A stretch of 20,141 bases of DNA from Anaerolineaceae bacterium (GTDB lineage Bacteria > Chloroflexota > Anaerolineae > Anaerolineales > Anaerolineaceae). Shown here in pieces: positions 1 through 8,734 of this stretch. The notes below the pieces were generated by a model that saw nothing but the letters and a program-made list of their open reading frames with translations, had not been told where the DNA came from and did not search any database. Made by a program: the position numbers and the translations under genes. The stretch is from positions 1 through 20,141 of the forward strand of contig DMDF01000068.1 in NCBI GenBank assembly GCA_003446605.1, in the 5' to 3' direction. Numbering within the stretch: position 1 is the stretch's first letter; each line of letters begins with the position of its first letter.

Positions 1-3000
1 GATTCATCCAGCATGGCATCCACTTCATCGAGTACACAGAAAGGTGTGGGAGAAATCTTTAGCAGCGAAAAGATAAGCGCAATGGCAGTTAAACTCCTCT
101 CACCGCCTGATAACAATGCCAATTCCTGTCTTCTCTTTCCAGGTAAAGTTGCTTCGATCTCGATGCCGGTCTCTGTAATATTCTCCTCATCTTCTATGAT
201 CAACTTGGCACTGCCACCTCCAAACAATTGTTTAAATATCTCTGAAAATTCTTCGTTGACCGCTTTGAAAGTCTCCTTGAATTTTTCCTTGATGATCTCT
301 TCCAACTCGACCACTACCTTGCGCAGGTCTTTTTCTGCCTGTTCTAGATCGGCAATTTGACTGGTGAGGAATTCGTAGCGTTCTTTGTCTTCGTTGTATT
401 CCTTTTCAGCTTCAGGGTTGACTGCACCGATGCGCCGGATCGCTGATTTTAGGGATTTGATCTGATCTTCCAGGTCCGGCGATATTTCAGTGATCTTGGG
501 TAAGTTGGCTACCAGTCCATCGATTGGAAGTGGTTTGGGTCCGATCATATCGGGCTCATAATCATAAGAAACCAGACCGAAATCATCTGAGATACGTTCC
601 TTTAAAACGTCCATTTGTGAGGTGATCTTTTCTACACGCATTTCCAATTGGATGAAATGCCTTTCCACGATGCTTTGATTTTTACGGAGATCTTCCAGGC
701 TATTCTGTTTTTGCTCAATAGCAACATTGATCGTGGTAATCTCGGCGTCAATGGGAGTGGTTTTTTCTGTCAACCTCATGATCTGACCGTTCAATTCTTC
801 TGAACGTTCGGATGATTGTTCATATTTTTCCATCAAATTGGAATGTTGATTCTCAAGATTGTTCAACCTCTCCCTGAATTCAACACACTGCGCTTCCAAC
901 CCGTTTATTAATTTAATGGAATCCTGCAATCGATTATTCGAGCTTTCATAGCTCTCCTGAATTACCGCGTATTCCGTTTTCTTCTGATAATAATCTTGGT
1001 TGAGATCTTCCAATGAGATCGTTTCAGCCAATTTCCTTTGTTCATTTATCTCCAATTGTATAGTTTCAGTCCGTGACTGGAAATCTTTGAGGGTTTGTTT
1101 TAATTGCTCTTTATTCGCGATGGCTTCCTGGATATCTACAACGAGTTTATTGACCAATTCCTTATTCAACCGGATATTTTGAGAAGCATCCGTTTGTTTT
1201 GCCTGGGCTTCTTTTAAGTCACTTTGAATAACGGTAAGTTCTTTCTGCATTTCTGCGATAACCTGGCGCTTGGTATCGATTTTCTGTTGCATATCCTGAG
1301 CGCCTGCTTGCCGTTTTTGAATATCTTTTCCCAATTCTTCTGTTCTTTTTTGCAGAGAAAGGATGGCTTCGTTCAGTGCGTCAATCTCTTTTTCACGTTT
1401 GAATATGAATTCACTATTTGTTCCACCAACTGAGATAATACCGTTTCCATAGAAGATGCCCCCATTTTTCAGCACCACTCGTTGAGTGGGCTCCATCTTT
1501 TGCAGTACCTGTTCCAATTCATTCGGATCCTCCAACACATAGGTATCCAAGAACAAGACATCCATGACCGCCTGGTACTCTTTTATCGTTTGAATGAAAT
1601 CGCTGAGCGGGCGGCACCCGGCAAGCATCTTTGTAGATGCTTGCCTATTCTCTTTCAACAACGCTTTAGGGATAAGAATGGAGTGCGATTCACCAGCATC
1701 TTTTATGATCGAAAGTATATTCTGAAGATCAATGGCAGAATCCAACACTAGTCCTTCCGCGGCATCCCCCAGGATTGCGGAAACTGCCTTTTCATATCCG
1801 TTTTCCACCCGCAAACAGGAAAGCAGCAATTCAAACGAACCCGGCAATTTCTTCTGTTGAAAAGAATTGAGGATTTTCTTGGTCCCGGTCTTGAACCCTT
1901 CCAGATTCTTTTTCGCTGCTAGCAATACCCCACGTTGGGTTTCTTTTGCCACAGTATCATTGCGGCTTTTCTGCAGTCTTCCATCAAGGTCACGAATTTC
2001 GGCATCTGCTTTTTCTTTTTGAGTGGATAGTTCCAGAAGAGAATTTGTTTCATCCTGAATCTCTGCTTGTTTTTCCTCAAATAGATTCTGCATGGTAGAT
2101 AAATTATTCGTAATTTCCTGAAATTTTTCTTCCTGATCTTTTACAGAGGTTTCCAATTCAGTACGTCTCTTGATCAGGATCTCCATTCTGATATCCAGAT
2201 CGGTAATTTTCGCCTGATTCCCAACCACCGTTCGATCTAGGGTGAGTTTGTTCTGCTGCAGTTCATCGATCCGATCCTGGATTTCCTTCAAATCCGTTTT
2301 CTTCTGGTTGAGTGAGTTTTCCAGCTCCAATAATTCGGATTGAATCTTTTTCAAATTCAGCCCGTGTTCACCATGCTGCTTTTCAAGCTCAGCTTTTTGT
2401 TCAACGCGATTTTTCAATTCTTCTTCAGCATATGCTAGAGAGGAACGCAATGAATCGCGCTGCTCTTCATACCCCTTAAACCGTTCTTCGATGATCGCTA
2501 ATTCTCGATTGATCGCTTCTTTTTCTCGCTGTACAGATGAAAGTTCATTATTCAACGCTGTTAGGACATCGCGTTTTTCCTGAAGCAGTTTACGGTTCTC
2601 TGCCATCTCTTCATCGCCGGCAGACACATTCGTACGGATAACATTCAATTCCGCTTCTTTTTTAATTTTTGCTTCCAGGCTTTCCCGGTAGTCCCTCTGT
2701 AATTCATTCCAGCGATAGCCATACCAATCTTGCAGTAATAAATGCAGATCTGCATTGATACGGTTATATTCTTTGGATTTCTCGACCTGTTTTTCCAACC
2801 GCTGCATTCGTGGACGGATCTCATGCAAGATATCTCGGACTCGCGCCATATTATCAACTGTTTTATCCAGTTTACGGATCGCTTCTTCCCGTCTGGCGCG
2901 ATACAATCGTATACCGGCAGCCTCCTCGAAAAATAATCTCCTATCTTGTGGTTTTAAGGATAGGGCTGAATCCACCAAGCCCTGCCCGATGATGGTGTAA

Positions 3001-3416
3001 GTTCGTTCTGCCAGACCTGAATTGGCTAGCAGTTCCTGTATATCACGTAAACGTACTTTCTTTTCATTGATCAGGTATTCATTCTCGCCGCTGCGATAGG
3101 CACGGCGTGTGATGTTCACCTGTTCGTAATCAATCGGGAGCCATCCATCGTCGTTGTTAAATCGAATGGTAGCGGATGCCATTCCCATCTTCGCTCGCTG
3201 CGCAGACCCAGAGTAGATCATATCTTCGGTCTTTTTCCCGCGCAGCAAACTGTAAGCCTGTTCACCTAATACCCAGCGAATGGAATCCGCTATGTTGGAT
3301 TTTCCAGATCCATTCGGACCTACAACAGCCGTTATCTTATCGGGGAATACAAAGGATGTCTTCGATGCAAATGTTTTATACCCGTGTAATTCTAAGCCTT
3401 CTAATTTCTGAACCAT
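1..3416 (-). CDS. smc: Chromosome segregation ATPase SMC (3' end beyond window)
   Basis: SMC is the ATPase core of the bacterial condensin that organises and segregates chromosomes, working as a dimer closed by the kleisin ScpA and by ScpB. Reading the minus strand from the ATG at 3416 gives 1138 codons to the window edge. The N-terminal head has the Walker A motif GPNGSGKS (residues 33-40) and a Q-loop region ending IRWVLGEQ. Long charged heptad-rich coiled coils flank a hinge at about residues 525-660, with the glycine-rich hinge motif ending SVGG. The C-terminal head shows the signature LSGGE (1102-1106) and Walker B VLDEVD (Asp1130, Glu1131), after which the window ends. Roughly 40-60 residues should be missing. 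The gene starts 7 bases after the rnc stop, so it is almost certainly co-transcribed with rnc. Its own Shine-Dalgarno site is weak (AGGA, about 10 bases upstream), consistent with coupling to rnc. No frameshift was seen. Confidence 0.97.
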   Translation of the reverse strand, partial: MVQKLEGLELHGYKTFASKTSFVFPDKITAVVGPNGSGKSNIADSIRWVLGEQAYSLLRGKKTEDMIYSGSAQRAKMGMASATIRFNNDDGWLPIDYEQVNITRRAYRSGENEYLINEKKVRLRDIQELLANSGLAERTYTIIGQGLVDSALSLKPQDRRLFFEEAAGIRLYRARREEAIRKLDKTVDNMARVRDILHEIRPRMQRLEKQVEKSKEYNRINADLHLLLQDWYGYRWNELQRDYRESLEAKIKKEAELNVIRTNVSAGDEEMAENRKLLQEKRDVLTALNNELSSVQREKEAINRELAIIEERFKGYEEQRDSLRSSLAYAEEELKNRVEQKAELEKQHGEHGLNLKKIQSELLELENSLNQKKTDLKEIQDRIDELQQNKLTLDRTVVGNQAKITDLDIRMEILIKRRTELETSVKDQEEKFQEITNNLSTMQNLFEEKQAEIQDETNSLLELSTQKEKADAEIRDLDGRLQKSRNDTVAKETQRGVLLAAKKNLEGFKTGTKKILNSFQQKKLPGSFELLLSCLRVENGYEKAVSAILGDAAEGLVLDSAIDLQNILSIIKDAGESHSILIPKALLKENRQASTKMLAGCRPLSDFIQTIKEYQAVMDVLFLDTYVLEDPNELEQVLQKMEPTQRVVLKNGGIFYGNGIISVGGTNSEFIFKREKEIDALNEAILSLQKRTEELGKDIQKRQAGAQDMQQKIDTKRQVIAEMQKELTVIQSDLKEAQAKQTDASQNIRLNKELVNKLVVDIQEAIANKEQLKQTLKDFQSRTETIQLEINEQRKLAETISLEDLNQDYYQKKTEYAVIQESYESSNNRLQDSIKLINGLEAQCVEFRERLNNLENQHSNLMEKYEQSSERSEELNGQIMRLTEKTTPIDAEITTINVAIEQKQNSLEDLRKNQSIVERHFIQLEMRVEKITSQMDVLKERISDDFGLVSYDYEPDMIGPKPLPIDGLVANLPKITEISPDLEDQIKSLKSAIRRIGAVNPEAEKEYNEDKERYEFLTSQIADLEQAEKDLRKVVVELEEIIKEKFKETFKAVNEEFSEIFKQLFGGGSAKLIIEDEENITETGIEIEATLPGKRRQELALLSGGERSLTAIALIFSLLKISPTPFCVLDEVDAMLDE

Positions 3417-3423
3417 AAAATGA

Positions 3424-4137
3424 TTAATCCTGATGGATCCTTTCTAGTGCTTTTTTAGCGGCATCCTTTTCAGCAGCTTGTTTGCTCCGCCCGCTGCCTT
3501 TAGCATATGGTTTTTTGTTGATAAATACTTCTACTTCAAATAGTTTTGAGTGATCCGGTCCGGATGCTTTGAGAGTTACATATTTCGGAGGAGCAAAACC
3601 CAATGATTGAGACCATTCCTGTAATTTTGATTTAGGATCCTCATTCTTATGTTTTTCAATGATATCTTCCACTGCATCTTCCAGCAGTGGAAATAAGAAT
3701 ACCCGTATGGGAGCTAAACCCTGGTCAAGATACATGGCACCAATAAAGGCTTCAAAAGCATCACATAACAAGCTACTGCGAGATCGCCCGCCCGTCTTAA
3801 CCTCACCACGACCCAGACGTAGCGCATCGCCCAATCTAATGACCCTGGCAAAATCCGCTAACTCCTCTGTTTGAACCAGAGCTGAACGCATTTGAGTGAG
3901 ATCGCCTTCAGGCATTTCTGGATATTTATCATAAAGCCATTCTCCTACCATAAAATCCAGAACAGCATCTCCTAAGAATTCTAAGCGCTCATTATCCTCG
4001 ATTGCCTCGGGATTTTCATTGAGGTATGAGCGATGTGTTAGGGCGCGCATTAATAAAAGGGTATTATTAAAGGTCAGACCCAGACGTTTTTCAAGGTCCT
4101 GCGGTGATTCCACAATAAAATCCGATGATTCTTTCAA
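3424..4137 (-). CDS. rnc: Ribonuclease III
   Basis: RNase III cuts double-stranded RNA and matures rRNA precursors. The 237-residue product has the usual length and two-domain order. The nuclease domain carries the family signature NERLEFLGDAVLDF (residues 49-62), with metal-binding Glu53 and Asp57, and a second motif CDAFEAFIGAMYLD containing Asp126 and Glu129, the pair equivalent to E. coli Asp114/Glu117. A double-stranded-RNA-binding domain follows at about 166-234, ending in the typical GRSKQAAEKDAAKKAL helix. The start is TTG at 4137, chosen because a GGAGG Shine-Dalgarno site (plus-strand 4142-4146) lies 4 bases upstream and no in-frame ATG precedes the conserved part. It heads an rnc-smc operon, an order also known in Bacillus, and is divergent from scpA. 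Confidence 0.97.
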   Translation of the reverse strand: MKESSDFIVESPQDLEKRLGLTFNNTLLLMRALTHRSYLNENPEAIEDNERLEFLGDAVLDFMVGEWLYDKYPEMPEGDLTQMRSALVQTEELADFARVIRLGDALRLGRGEVKTGGRSRSSLLCDAFEAFIGAMYLDQGLAPIRVFLFPLLEDAVEDIIEKHKNEDPKSKLQEWSQSLGFAPPKYVTLKASGPDHSKLFEVEVFINKKPYAKGSGRSKQAAEKDAAKKALERIHQD

Positions 4138-4157
4138 GATACCTCCATGAAGACAAC

Positions 4158-4163
4158 AGTATA
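4158..4163 (-). promoter_or_regulatory. Possible -10 element for rnc-smc
   Basis: On the minus strand TATACT lies about 20 bases upstream of the rnc TTG start, in a very AT-rich stretch. A transcript would begin near 4151 and just include the GGAGG ribosome site. No good -35 hexamer is visible at 16-18 bases, so this is a weak call. Confidence 0.3.
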
Positions 4164-4199
4164 TTATTGCAATATTATTTTACTATCTCATAATCACTA

Positions 4200-4227
4200 T
4201 TGCGAATCAGAAACCCCCTGCTATAAT
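4200..4227 (+). promoter_or_regulatory. Promoter of scpA-mutS (TTGCGA-N16-TATAAT)
   Basis: A perfect -10 TATAAT (4222-4227) has TTGCGA (4200-4205) as -35, with a 16-base spacer. Transcription would start about 7 bases after the -10, at 4234-4235, which is the A of the scpA ATG (4235). The mRNA would therefore be leaderless or carry only one or two bases before the start. The AGGA at 4230-4233 touches the start codon and is too close to act as a Shine-Dalgarno site. Confidence 0.6.
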
Positions 4228-4234
4228 TCAGGAC

Positions 4235-5002
4235 ATGGAAATTCCTTTTCTAAAACAGGCAGCCAGTAAATATACCATCGAAACAGATGTTTTCGAAGGT
4301 CCACTTGATCTTCTTCTACAGCTCATTGAAAAAGAAGAGTTGGATATCACCCAACTATCACTTGCCAAAGTAACCGATCAATATCTGAGCCATCTCAGTC
4401 TCATTCAAGATCGCGATCCTCTGGAGGTATCTGCTTTTCTGGTAATCGCAGCCCAGCTGGTCTTGATCAAATCCCGAATCCTGCTGCCGGTCGAGGCAGA
4501 ATCCATTGCTGAGCTTGAAATCGAAGGCGGGGATGATCTGGTTCGCCAATTACTTGAATATAAAAAATATAAAAATGCAGGCGCTTGGCTGCGTATTCGT
4601 GAGGAAAATAAACTGCGCACATATTTTCGCAGCGCACCCCCACCCAAACTTCCTGAGGTTCTGGATCTTTCTGAACTCACCATTTATGATATTGCGGCTA
4701 TCTATCAGGAGATTATCTATACGCAAGATGATTTTCAATCCGTCGATACTGTCGTTGCTATCACAACGCTTACCTTGAAAAAGCGTATCAATTCCATCAT
4801 AGAGCAGTTTAAAACCATTTCACACATTCAATTCTCATCACTTATTGATCAAAACACCAAACTGGAGGTAATTGTCACCTTTTTAGCCTTGCTTGAGTTG
4901 ATCAAAAATCACCTCATTGATGCCTCCCAACCGGAATTATTTGGCGAGATTGACCTTGAGCCGGTGGGAGACCTGGATAAAGAAATAGAAATGGAATTTT
5001 AA
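4235..5002 (+). CDS. scpA: Segregation and condensation protein A (kleisin)
   Basis: ScpA is the kleisin subunit that bridges the two SMC heads and recruits ScpB. The 255-residue product has the usual length. The conserved N-terminal block is clear (FEGPLDLLLQLIEKEELDI at about residues 20-38, then VTDQYLSHL), followed by the hydrophobic LVIAAQLVLIKSRILLP segment, a charged linker, and a C-terminal winged-helix region with VIVTFLALLELIK. The gene is divergent from rnc-smc, so both SMC and its kleisin are expressed from the same 97-base intergenic region. The next gene is mutS, 17 bases on, rather than scpB, the frequent neighbour in other bacteria. The ATG was chosen because it directly follows the promoter and fits the family N-terminus. 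Confidence 0.95.
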   Translation: MEIPFLKQAASKYTIETDVFEGPLDLLLQLIEKEELDITQLSLAKVTDQYLSHLSLIQDRDPLEVSAFLVIAAQLVLIKSRILLPVEAESIAELEIEGGDDLVRQLLEYKKYKNAGAWLRIREENKLRTYFRSAPPPKLPEVLDLSELTIYDIAAIYQEIIYTQDDFQSVDTVVAITTLTLKKRINSIIEQFKTISHIQFSSLIDQNTKLEVIVTFLALLELIKNHLIDASQPELFGEIDLEPVGDLDKEIEMEF

Positions 5003-5019
5003 TAATCTGACATCAATCC

Positions 5020-7590
5020 ATGAGTAAATCCAACGTAACTCCCATCCGACAGCAATATCTGGATATTAAAAGACAGTATCCAGATACCATTGTTTTTTTC
5101 CGTTTGGGTGATTTTTACGAGACTTTTGACCACGATGCCGAAATCACATCGGAAGAGCTGGATCTCGTTCTCACCTCTCGCGCTGTTGCCAAAGGGAATA
5201 AAGTCCCTATGGCTGGTATCCCCTATCATGCTGCCGAGAACTATATCAGCCGTTTGATCAATAAAGGCTATCATGTAGCCATTTGTGAACAGATCGGCGA
5301 GCAGCCAGCAAAAGGGCTTTTCCCACGCGAGGTTGTGCGTGTGATCACCCCGGGGACATTGGTCGAATCATCCTACTTGAGCGCAGAGAAGAACAACTAT
5401 CTGTGCGCAGTTTATCCAACCCAAGAACGGATCGGGTTTGCTTATATTGACATTACGACCGGTGAATTTCTCTGCACCGAATTCTCGAATGGGTACACCA
5501 ATTTACTGTATTCAGAACTTGCCCGCATCCAACCAGCGGAATTGCTCGCACCAAGATCGTTTGATGATCCCCGCCTCGAACGCTATCACCGTACCACCAA
5601 AGAGGACTGGTTCTTTGCTCTCAATCGCTGTCAGGACGCACTGAAAGCTTGCTTTCATGTTTCCACTATGGATGGATTCGGATTGAAAGATAAGGTCCCT
5701 GCAATTTGCGCAGCTGGAGCCATTCTGCAATACCTGGAAGAAACGGATTCACAGTTCACGAAAACCATCAAAAACATCCATTTTTACCATACACAGGATT
5801 ATATGATCCTCGATCCCGAAACACGCCGCAACCTTGAATTGGTCGAAACAATCCGGGATGGCAAAGAAGAAGGCTCTCTTTTATCGGTGATCGATCACAC
5901 AGTGAACCCATTGGGCAAACGGCTGCTGCGCAGCTGGTTGAATAAGCCTCTCACCGATCCTTCTCTCATACAGCAAAGGTTGGATAAAGTAGAATTTTTC
6001 ATCGGGGATGGATTGCTGCGCAAAGACCTGCAAAATCAGCTTAAAAAGATTTCTGACTTAGAAAGAATCGCCACAAGGATCGTCTCCGGTCATGCCCTTC
6101 CACGGGATCTGGTTGCTTTACGCAGTTCGCTTGAATTGATCCCATCCATCCGTTCTGCGTTAACGGTTGTGCAGAATTGTCCACCTGATCTTATTGACCC
6201 TATCCGACCATGTTCGGAAGTTCTGACCCTCTTGCAAAACGCCATCAGTAAGGATCCCCCTGCTACACTGCAAAACCCCGGTATCATCAAGAAGGGGTAT
6301 TCCAAAGACCTGGATACGATCTACAGTTCCTCAAAGGATGCCCGTACTTGGATCGCTAACCTGGAAAAGAGTGAAAAACAGCGCACCGGCATCAAAACCT
6401 TGAAAGTCAGCTACAACAAGGTCTTTGGGTATTATATTGAAATCTCCAACAGCTATCTGAATCAAGTCCCAGAAGAGTATATTCGTAAACAGACCCTTGT
6501 CAATGGGGAGCGCTTCATCACTCCTGAGATGAAGGAATATGAATCCATCGTCCTCAATGCGGAGGAAAGAATCCACCTGCTGGAAGTAGAGCTCTTCCGA
6601 GAAGTCTGCCAGCAGATTGCGGCACATATCGATGAGATCATCGAAACAGCACAGGTGCTAGCTACCCTTGATGTATTGCTTGGTCTGGCTGATACAGCTG
6701 TTTTCAATAAATATTGCAAACCTCTGATCAGCGAAGAGAAGATCATTTCTATTAAAAATGGTCGTCACCCGGTTGTAGAACGGACACAGCTTGCCCGTGC
6801 GTTCATCCCCAATGACGTCACTTTTACAGAAGATGAATACATCAAGATCATCACCGGTCCCAACATGAGCGGGAAAAGCACATTCCTCAGACAAGCAGCT
6901 TTGATCGTCCTGCTGGCACAGATCGGAAGTTATGTTCCAGCGGATGAAGCCATTATTGGTGTGGTCGATCGCATCTTCACGCGGATCGGAGCGCAGGATG
7001 AGATCCATGCCGGGCAATCGACCTTCATGGTAGAGATGACCGAAACTGCCAATATCCTGCACAATGCTTCATCGCGCAGTCTGCTGATTCTGGATGAGAT
7101 TGGAAGAGGCACCAGTACCTATGATGGGCTATCCATCGCATGGGCGGTGCTGGAATATATTCATAACCATCCTGATCTGCACGCGCGAACTTTGTTTGCC
7201 ACTCATTATCACGAGCTCACACAACTTGGCGATACGTTACCGAATGCCGCCAATTACAATGTGGCAGTATCAGAAAGTGATGGGGATGTAATTTTTCTAT
7301 ACAAGATCATCCGTGGTGGCACTGACCGTTCCTACGGCATCCATGTAGCGCAGCTGGCAGGATTACCGCAGAGTGTCATCTCGCGTTCCTTCGAGATATT
7401 GAAACAATTGGAAGAGGAAAATGCTCATGCACGCAGTGGGATGATTGTTCCGGAACAAATGACGTTGTTCCCACAAACAAATCCGCTTTTGGATGATTTA
7501 CAAAAGATCGACCTCAATCAACTCTCCCCCATTGAGGCATTGAATATCCTGTATGAATGGAGAAGAAAATATATTAAGAAAAAGGAGTGA
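5020..7590 (+). CDS. mutS: DNA mismatch repair protein MutS
   Basis: MutS recognises base mismatches and small loops and starts mismatch repair. The 856-residue length is normal for MutS1. The N-terminal mismatch-binding domain has the Phe-X-Glu motif (Phe32-Tyr33-Glu34 within GDFYETF). The clamp/lever part (about 260-560) includes NPLGKRLLRSWLNKPL and the KVFGYYIEI motif. The C-terminal ABC-type ATPase has Walker A GPNMSGKST (613-621), the STFMVEMTETANIL signature, Walker B LLILDEIGRGTSTYDG (Asp692, Glu693) and the switch ATHYHEL with His729. A helix-turn-helix dimer region follows. The gene starts 17 bases after scpA without a clear Shine-Dalgarno site, so translation may depend on coupling. 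No mutL lies nearby. The stop codon is inside a palindrome shared with the convergent gene. Confidence 0.98.
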   Translation: MSKSNVTPIRQQYLDIKRQYPDTIVFFRLGDFYETFDHDAEITSEELDLVLTSRAVAKGNKVPMAGIPYHAAENYISRLINKGYHVAICEQIGEQPAKGLFPREVVRVITPGTLVESSYLSAEKNNYLCAVYPTQERIGFAYIDITTGEFLCTEFSNGYTNLLYSELARIQPAELLAPRSFDDPRLERYHRTTKEDWFFALNRCQDALKACFHVSTMDGFGLKDKVPAICAAGAILQYLEETDSQFTKTIKNIHFYHTQDYMILDPETRRNLELVETIRDGKEEGSLLSVIDHTVNPLGKRLLRSWLNKPLTDPSLIQQRLDKVEFFIGDGLLRKDLQNQLKKISDLERIATRIVSGHALPRDLVALRSSLELIPSIRSALTVVQNCPPDLIDPIRPCSEVLTLLQNAISKDPPATLQNPGIIKKGYSKDLDTIYSSSKDARTWIANLEKSEKQRTGIKTLKVSYNKVFGYYIEISNSYLNQVPEEYIRKQTLVNGERFITPEMKEYESIVLNAEERIHLLEVELFREVCQQIAAHIDEIIETAQVLATLDVLLGLADTAVFNKYCKPLISEEKIISIKNGRHPVVERTQLARAFIPNDVTFTEDEYIKIITGPNMSGKSTFLRQAALIVLLAQIGSYVPADEAIIGVVDRIFTRIGAQDEIHAGQSTFMVEMTETANILHNASSRSLLILDEIGRGTSTYDGLSIAWAVLEYIHNHPDLHARTLFATHYHELTQLGDTLPNAANYNVAVSESDGDVIFLYKIIRGGTDRSYGIHVAQLAGLPQSVISRSFEILKQLEEENAHARSGMIVPEQMTLFPQTNPLLDDLQKIDLNQLSPIEALNILYEWRRKYIKKKE

Positions 7591-7604
7591 GGTTCTCTCA
7601 CTCC
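7576..7604 (-). terminator. Intrinsic terminator at convergent gene ends
   Basis: GGAGTGAG (7584-7591) and CTCACTCC (7597-7604) form a perfect 8-base-pair stem around a 5-base loop. Read on the minus strand, the hairpin is followed by TTTTTCTT (7583-7576), a good U-tract, so it should stop transcripts of the membrane-protein gene. On the plus strand it is followed only by TCGGTTTCTT, so it is weaker for mutS. Both stop codons lie in the stem arms. Confidence 0.7.
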
Positions 7605-8734
7605 TCGGTTTCTTCCTCTCGTGCTCCTTCAATCATTTCCCGTTTGGTTTCAAGCATATCCTGCACAGGTCCTTCCAATGCTTCTTCTTGACCGGTAGTT
7701 TCCTCATCCTTTTTTCGTCTGATACGGTTTAAAAAATGGATTACCAAGCCAACTACCAGAAGAGCACCCGCACTAGCTGCCATCCAGAGTAAGGATTGAT
7801 AGGTAATGGATTGTAAGATTTTAAGTAGAAGCGTACCAAATGCTTCTTGATCAGCAGAGAGAGCATTGTTGACAAGAACAGTGGTAAATTGTTCCGACCC
7901 AATCAGCAGGATAAGAATCACAACCAGTGATACAACTGCAGCGATTATGAGCAGCTTTCCTATCCATGACCGCATTTCCTTTGGATTTTTTCGCAAACAT
8001 AGCGCTACCAGGATCAATAGAACCAGGGTAAGGGCAGGAAGGAGCCTGACCGACCAGCGGAAAATGCTGTAAGATAACAGAGGATCCTCCACATCCGCTT
8101 GAACAGCTTCCTCGACATTAACACTATATTGCTGTGGAATTTGATATAGAAATTCTTCGATATAGGTAGAAACAACACTAATCGCTTTTTCTTTTAATTC
8201 CTGTGGTGGATTACACGCAGGCATGTTAGCAATGCCCACTGTTCCACTGGTAAGAGCTTTTATCTCTTGAGTATCACAAGATGCGAAACGAGATAAAATG
8301 TTTTCTGCCAACTCCATACGTCCATCCAAGACATTTTTCTTTAGTTCAGTCAGGTCAATATTGATAATCCCGAAAGGTTGTTTGAAATTGAGGAACGCCA
8401 GCAATTGATGCGTCCCACTTGCTAAACTATCCTGAACCCATTCTTTGGTGACGTAAGGTTTAATGACATCTGCAACCATCTCTGTATCCAAAAAAATAGG
8501 AGGAACTATCTCATTTTCAGATGGTTGTATAAGTTGGTTAGCAATAAAAGAGGAAAAAGCCTCCTGACCAATGCCAAGAATTTCATCACTTTTAAGCATC
8601 GTACTGTATGTATCGTCCTTTAGGACGATACATTCAAGGGGCGCAGAAAAAGTGGTCGGAAAGACCAGTACTATAATCAACACTGATAAAAGAAATGCTA
8701 TAGCTTTTCGCCAGAAAGAATTCTTTTCAAGCAT
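7598..8734 (-). CDS. Multi-pass membrane protein of unknown function
   Basis: I do not recognise this 378-residue protein. An N-terminal hydrophobic segment (about residues 11-28, ending PTTFSA) could be a signal peptide or anchor. A soluble region of about 200 residues follows, probably outside the membrane, with cysteines at 35, 153 and 174. Three further hydrophobic segments lie at about 231-247, 260-279 and 315-335. The C-terminus (about 340-378) is strongly charged and rich in Glu, probably cytoplasmic. The ATG at 8734 has a strong AAGGAG site 5 bases upstream. The gene lies 129 bases downstream of fmt on the same strand and may be co-transcribed or have its own promoter. It converges with mutS, with 7 bases between stop codons. 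No enzymatic motif was seen. Confidence 0.85.
   Translation of the reverse strand: MLEKNSFWRKAIAFLLSVLIIVLVFPTTFSAPLECIVLKDDTYSTMLKSDEILGIGQEAFSSFIANQLIQPSENEIVPPIFLDTEMVADVIKPYVTKEWVQDSLASGTHQLLAFLNFKQPFGIINIDLTELKKNVLDGRMELAENILSRFASCDTQEIKALTSGTVGIANMPACNPPQELKEKAISVVSTYIEEFLYQIPQQYSVNVEEAVQADVEDPLLSYSIFRWSVRLLPALTLVLLILVALCLRKNPKEMRSWIGKLLIIAAVVSLVVILILLIGSEQFTTVLVNNALSADQEAFGTLLLKILQSITYQSLLWMAASAGALLVVGLVIHFLNRIRRKKDEETTGQEEALEGPVQDMLETKREMIEGAREEETEE
8608..8633. repeat. 26-base perfect inverted repeat inside a coding region
   Basis: ATGTATCGTCCT (8608-8619) and AGGACGATACAT (8622-8633) are exact reverse complements around a 2-base TT centre. The palindrome lies in codons 35-42 of the membrane-protein gene and encodes Cys-Ile-Val-Leu-Lys-Asp-Asp-Thr. 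It is not followed by a U-tract on either strand. Confidence 0.9.

Noticed and set aside
1..3416. Many small plus-strand ORFs (for example 13-360, 1224-1433, 1482-1751)
   Set aside because: They lie opposite the smc coding strand, lack ribosome sites, and read as low-complexity Ser/Phe-rich translations of antisense coiled-coil codons.
4158..4185. Small TATTGCAATA palindrome between rnc and scpA
   Set aside because: It is only 10 bases long in a very AT-rich region, so chance is a sufficient explanation.
6658..7062. 134-residue minus-strand ORF inside mutS
   Set aside because: It is antisense to the conserved ATPase domain of MutS, has no family resemblance and no ribosome site.
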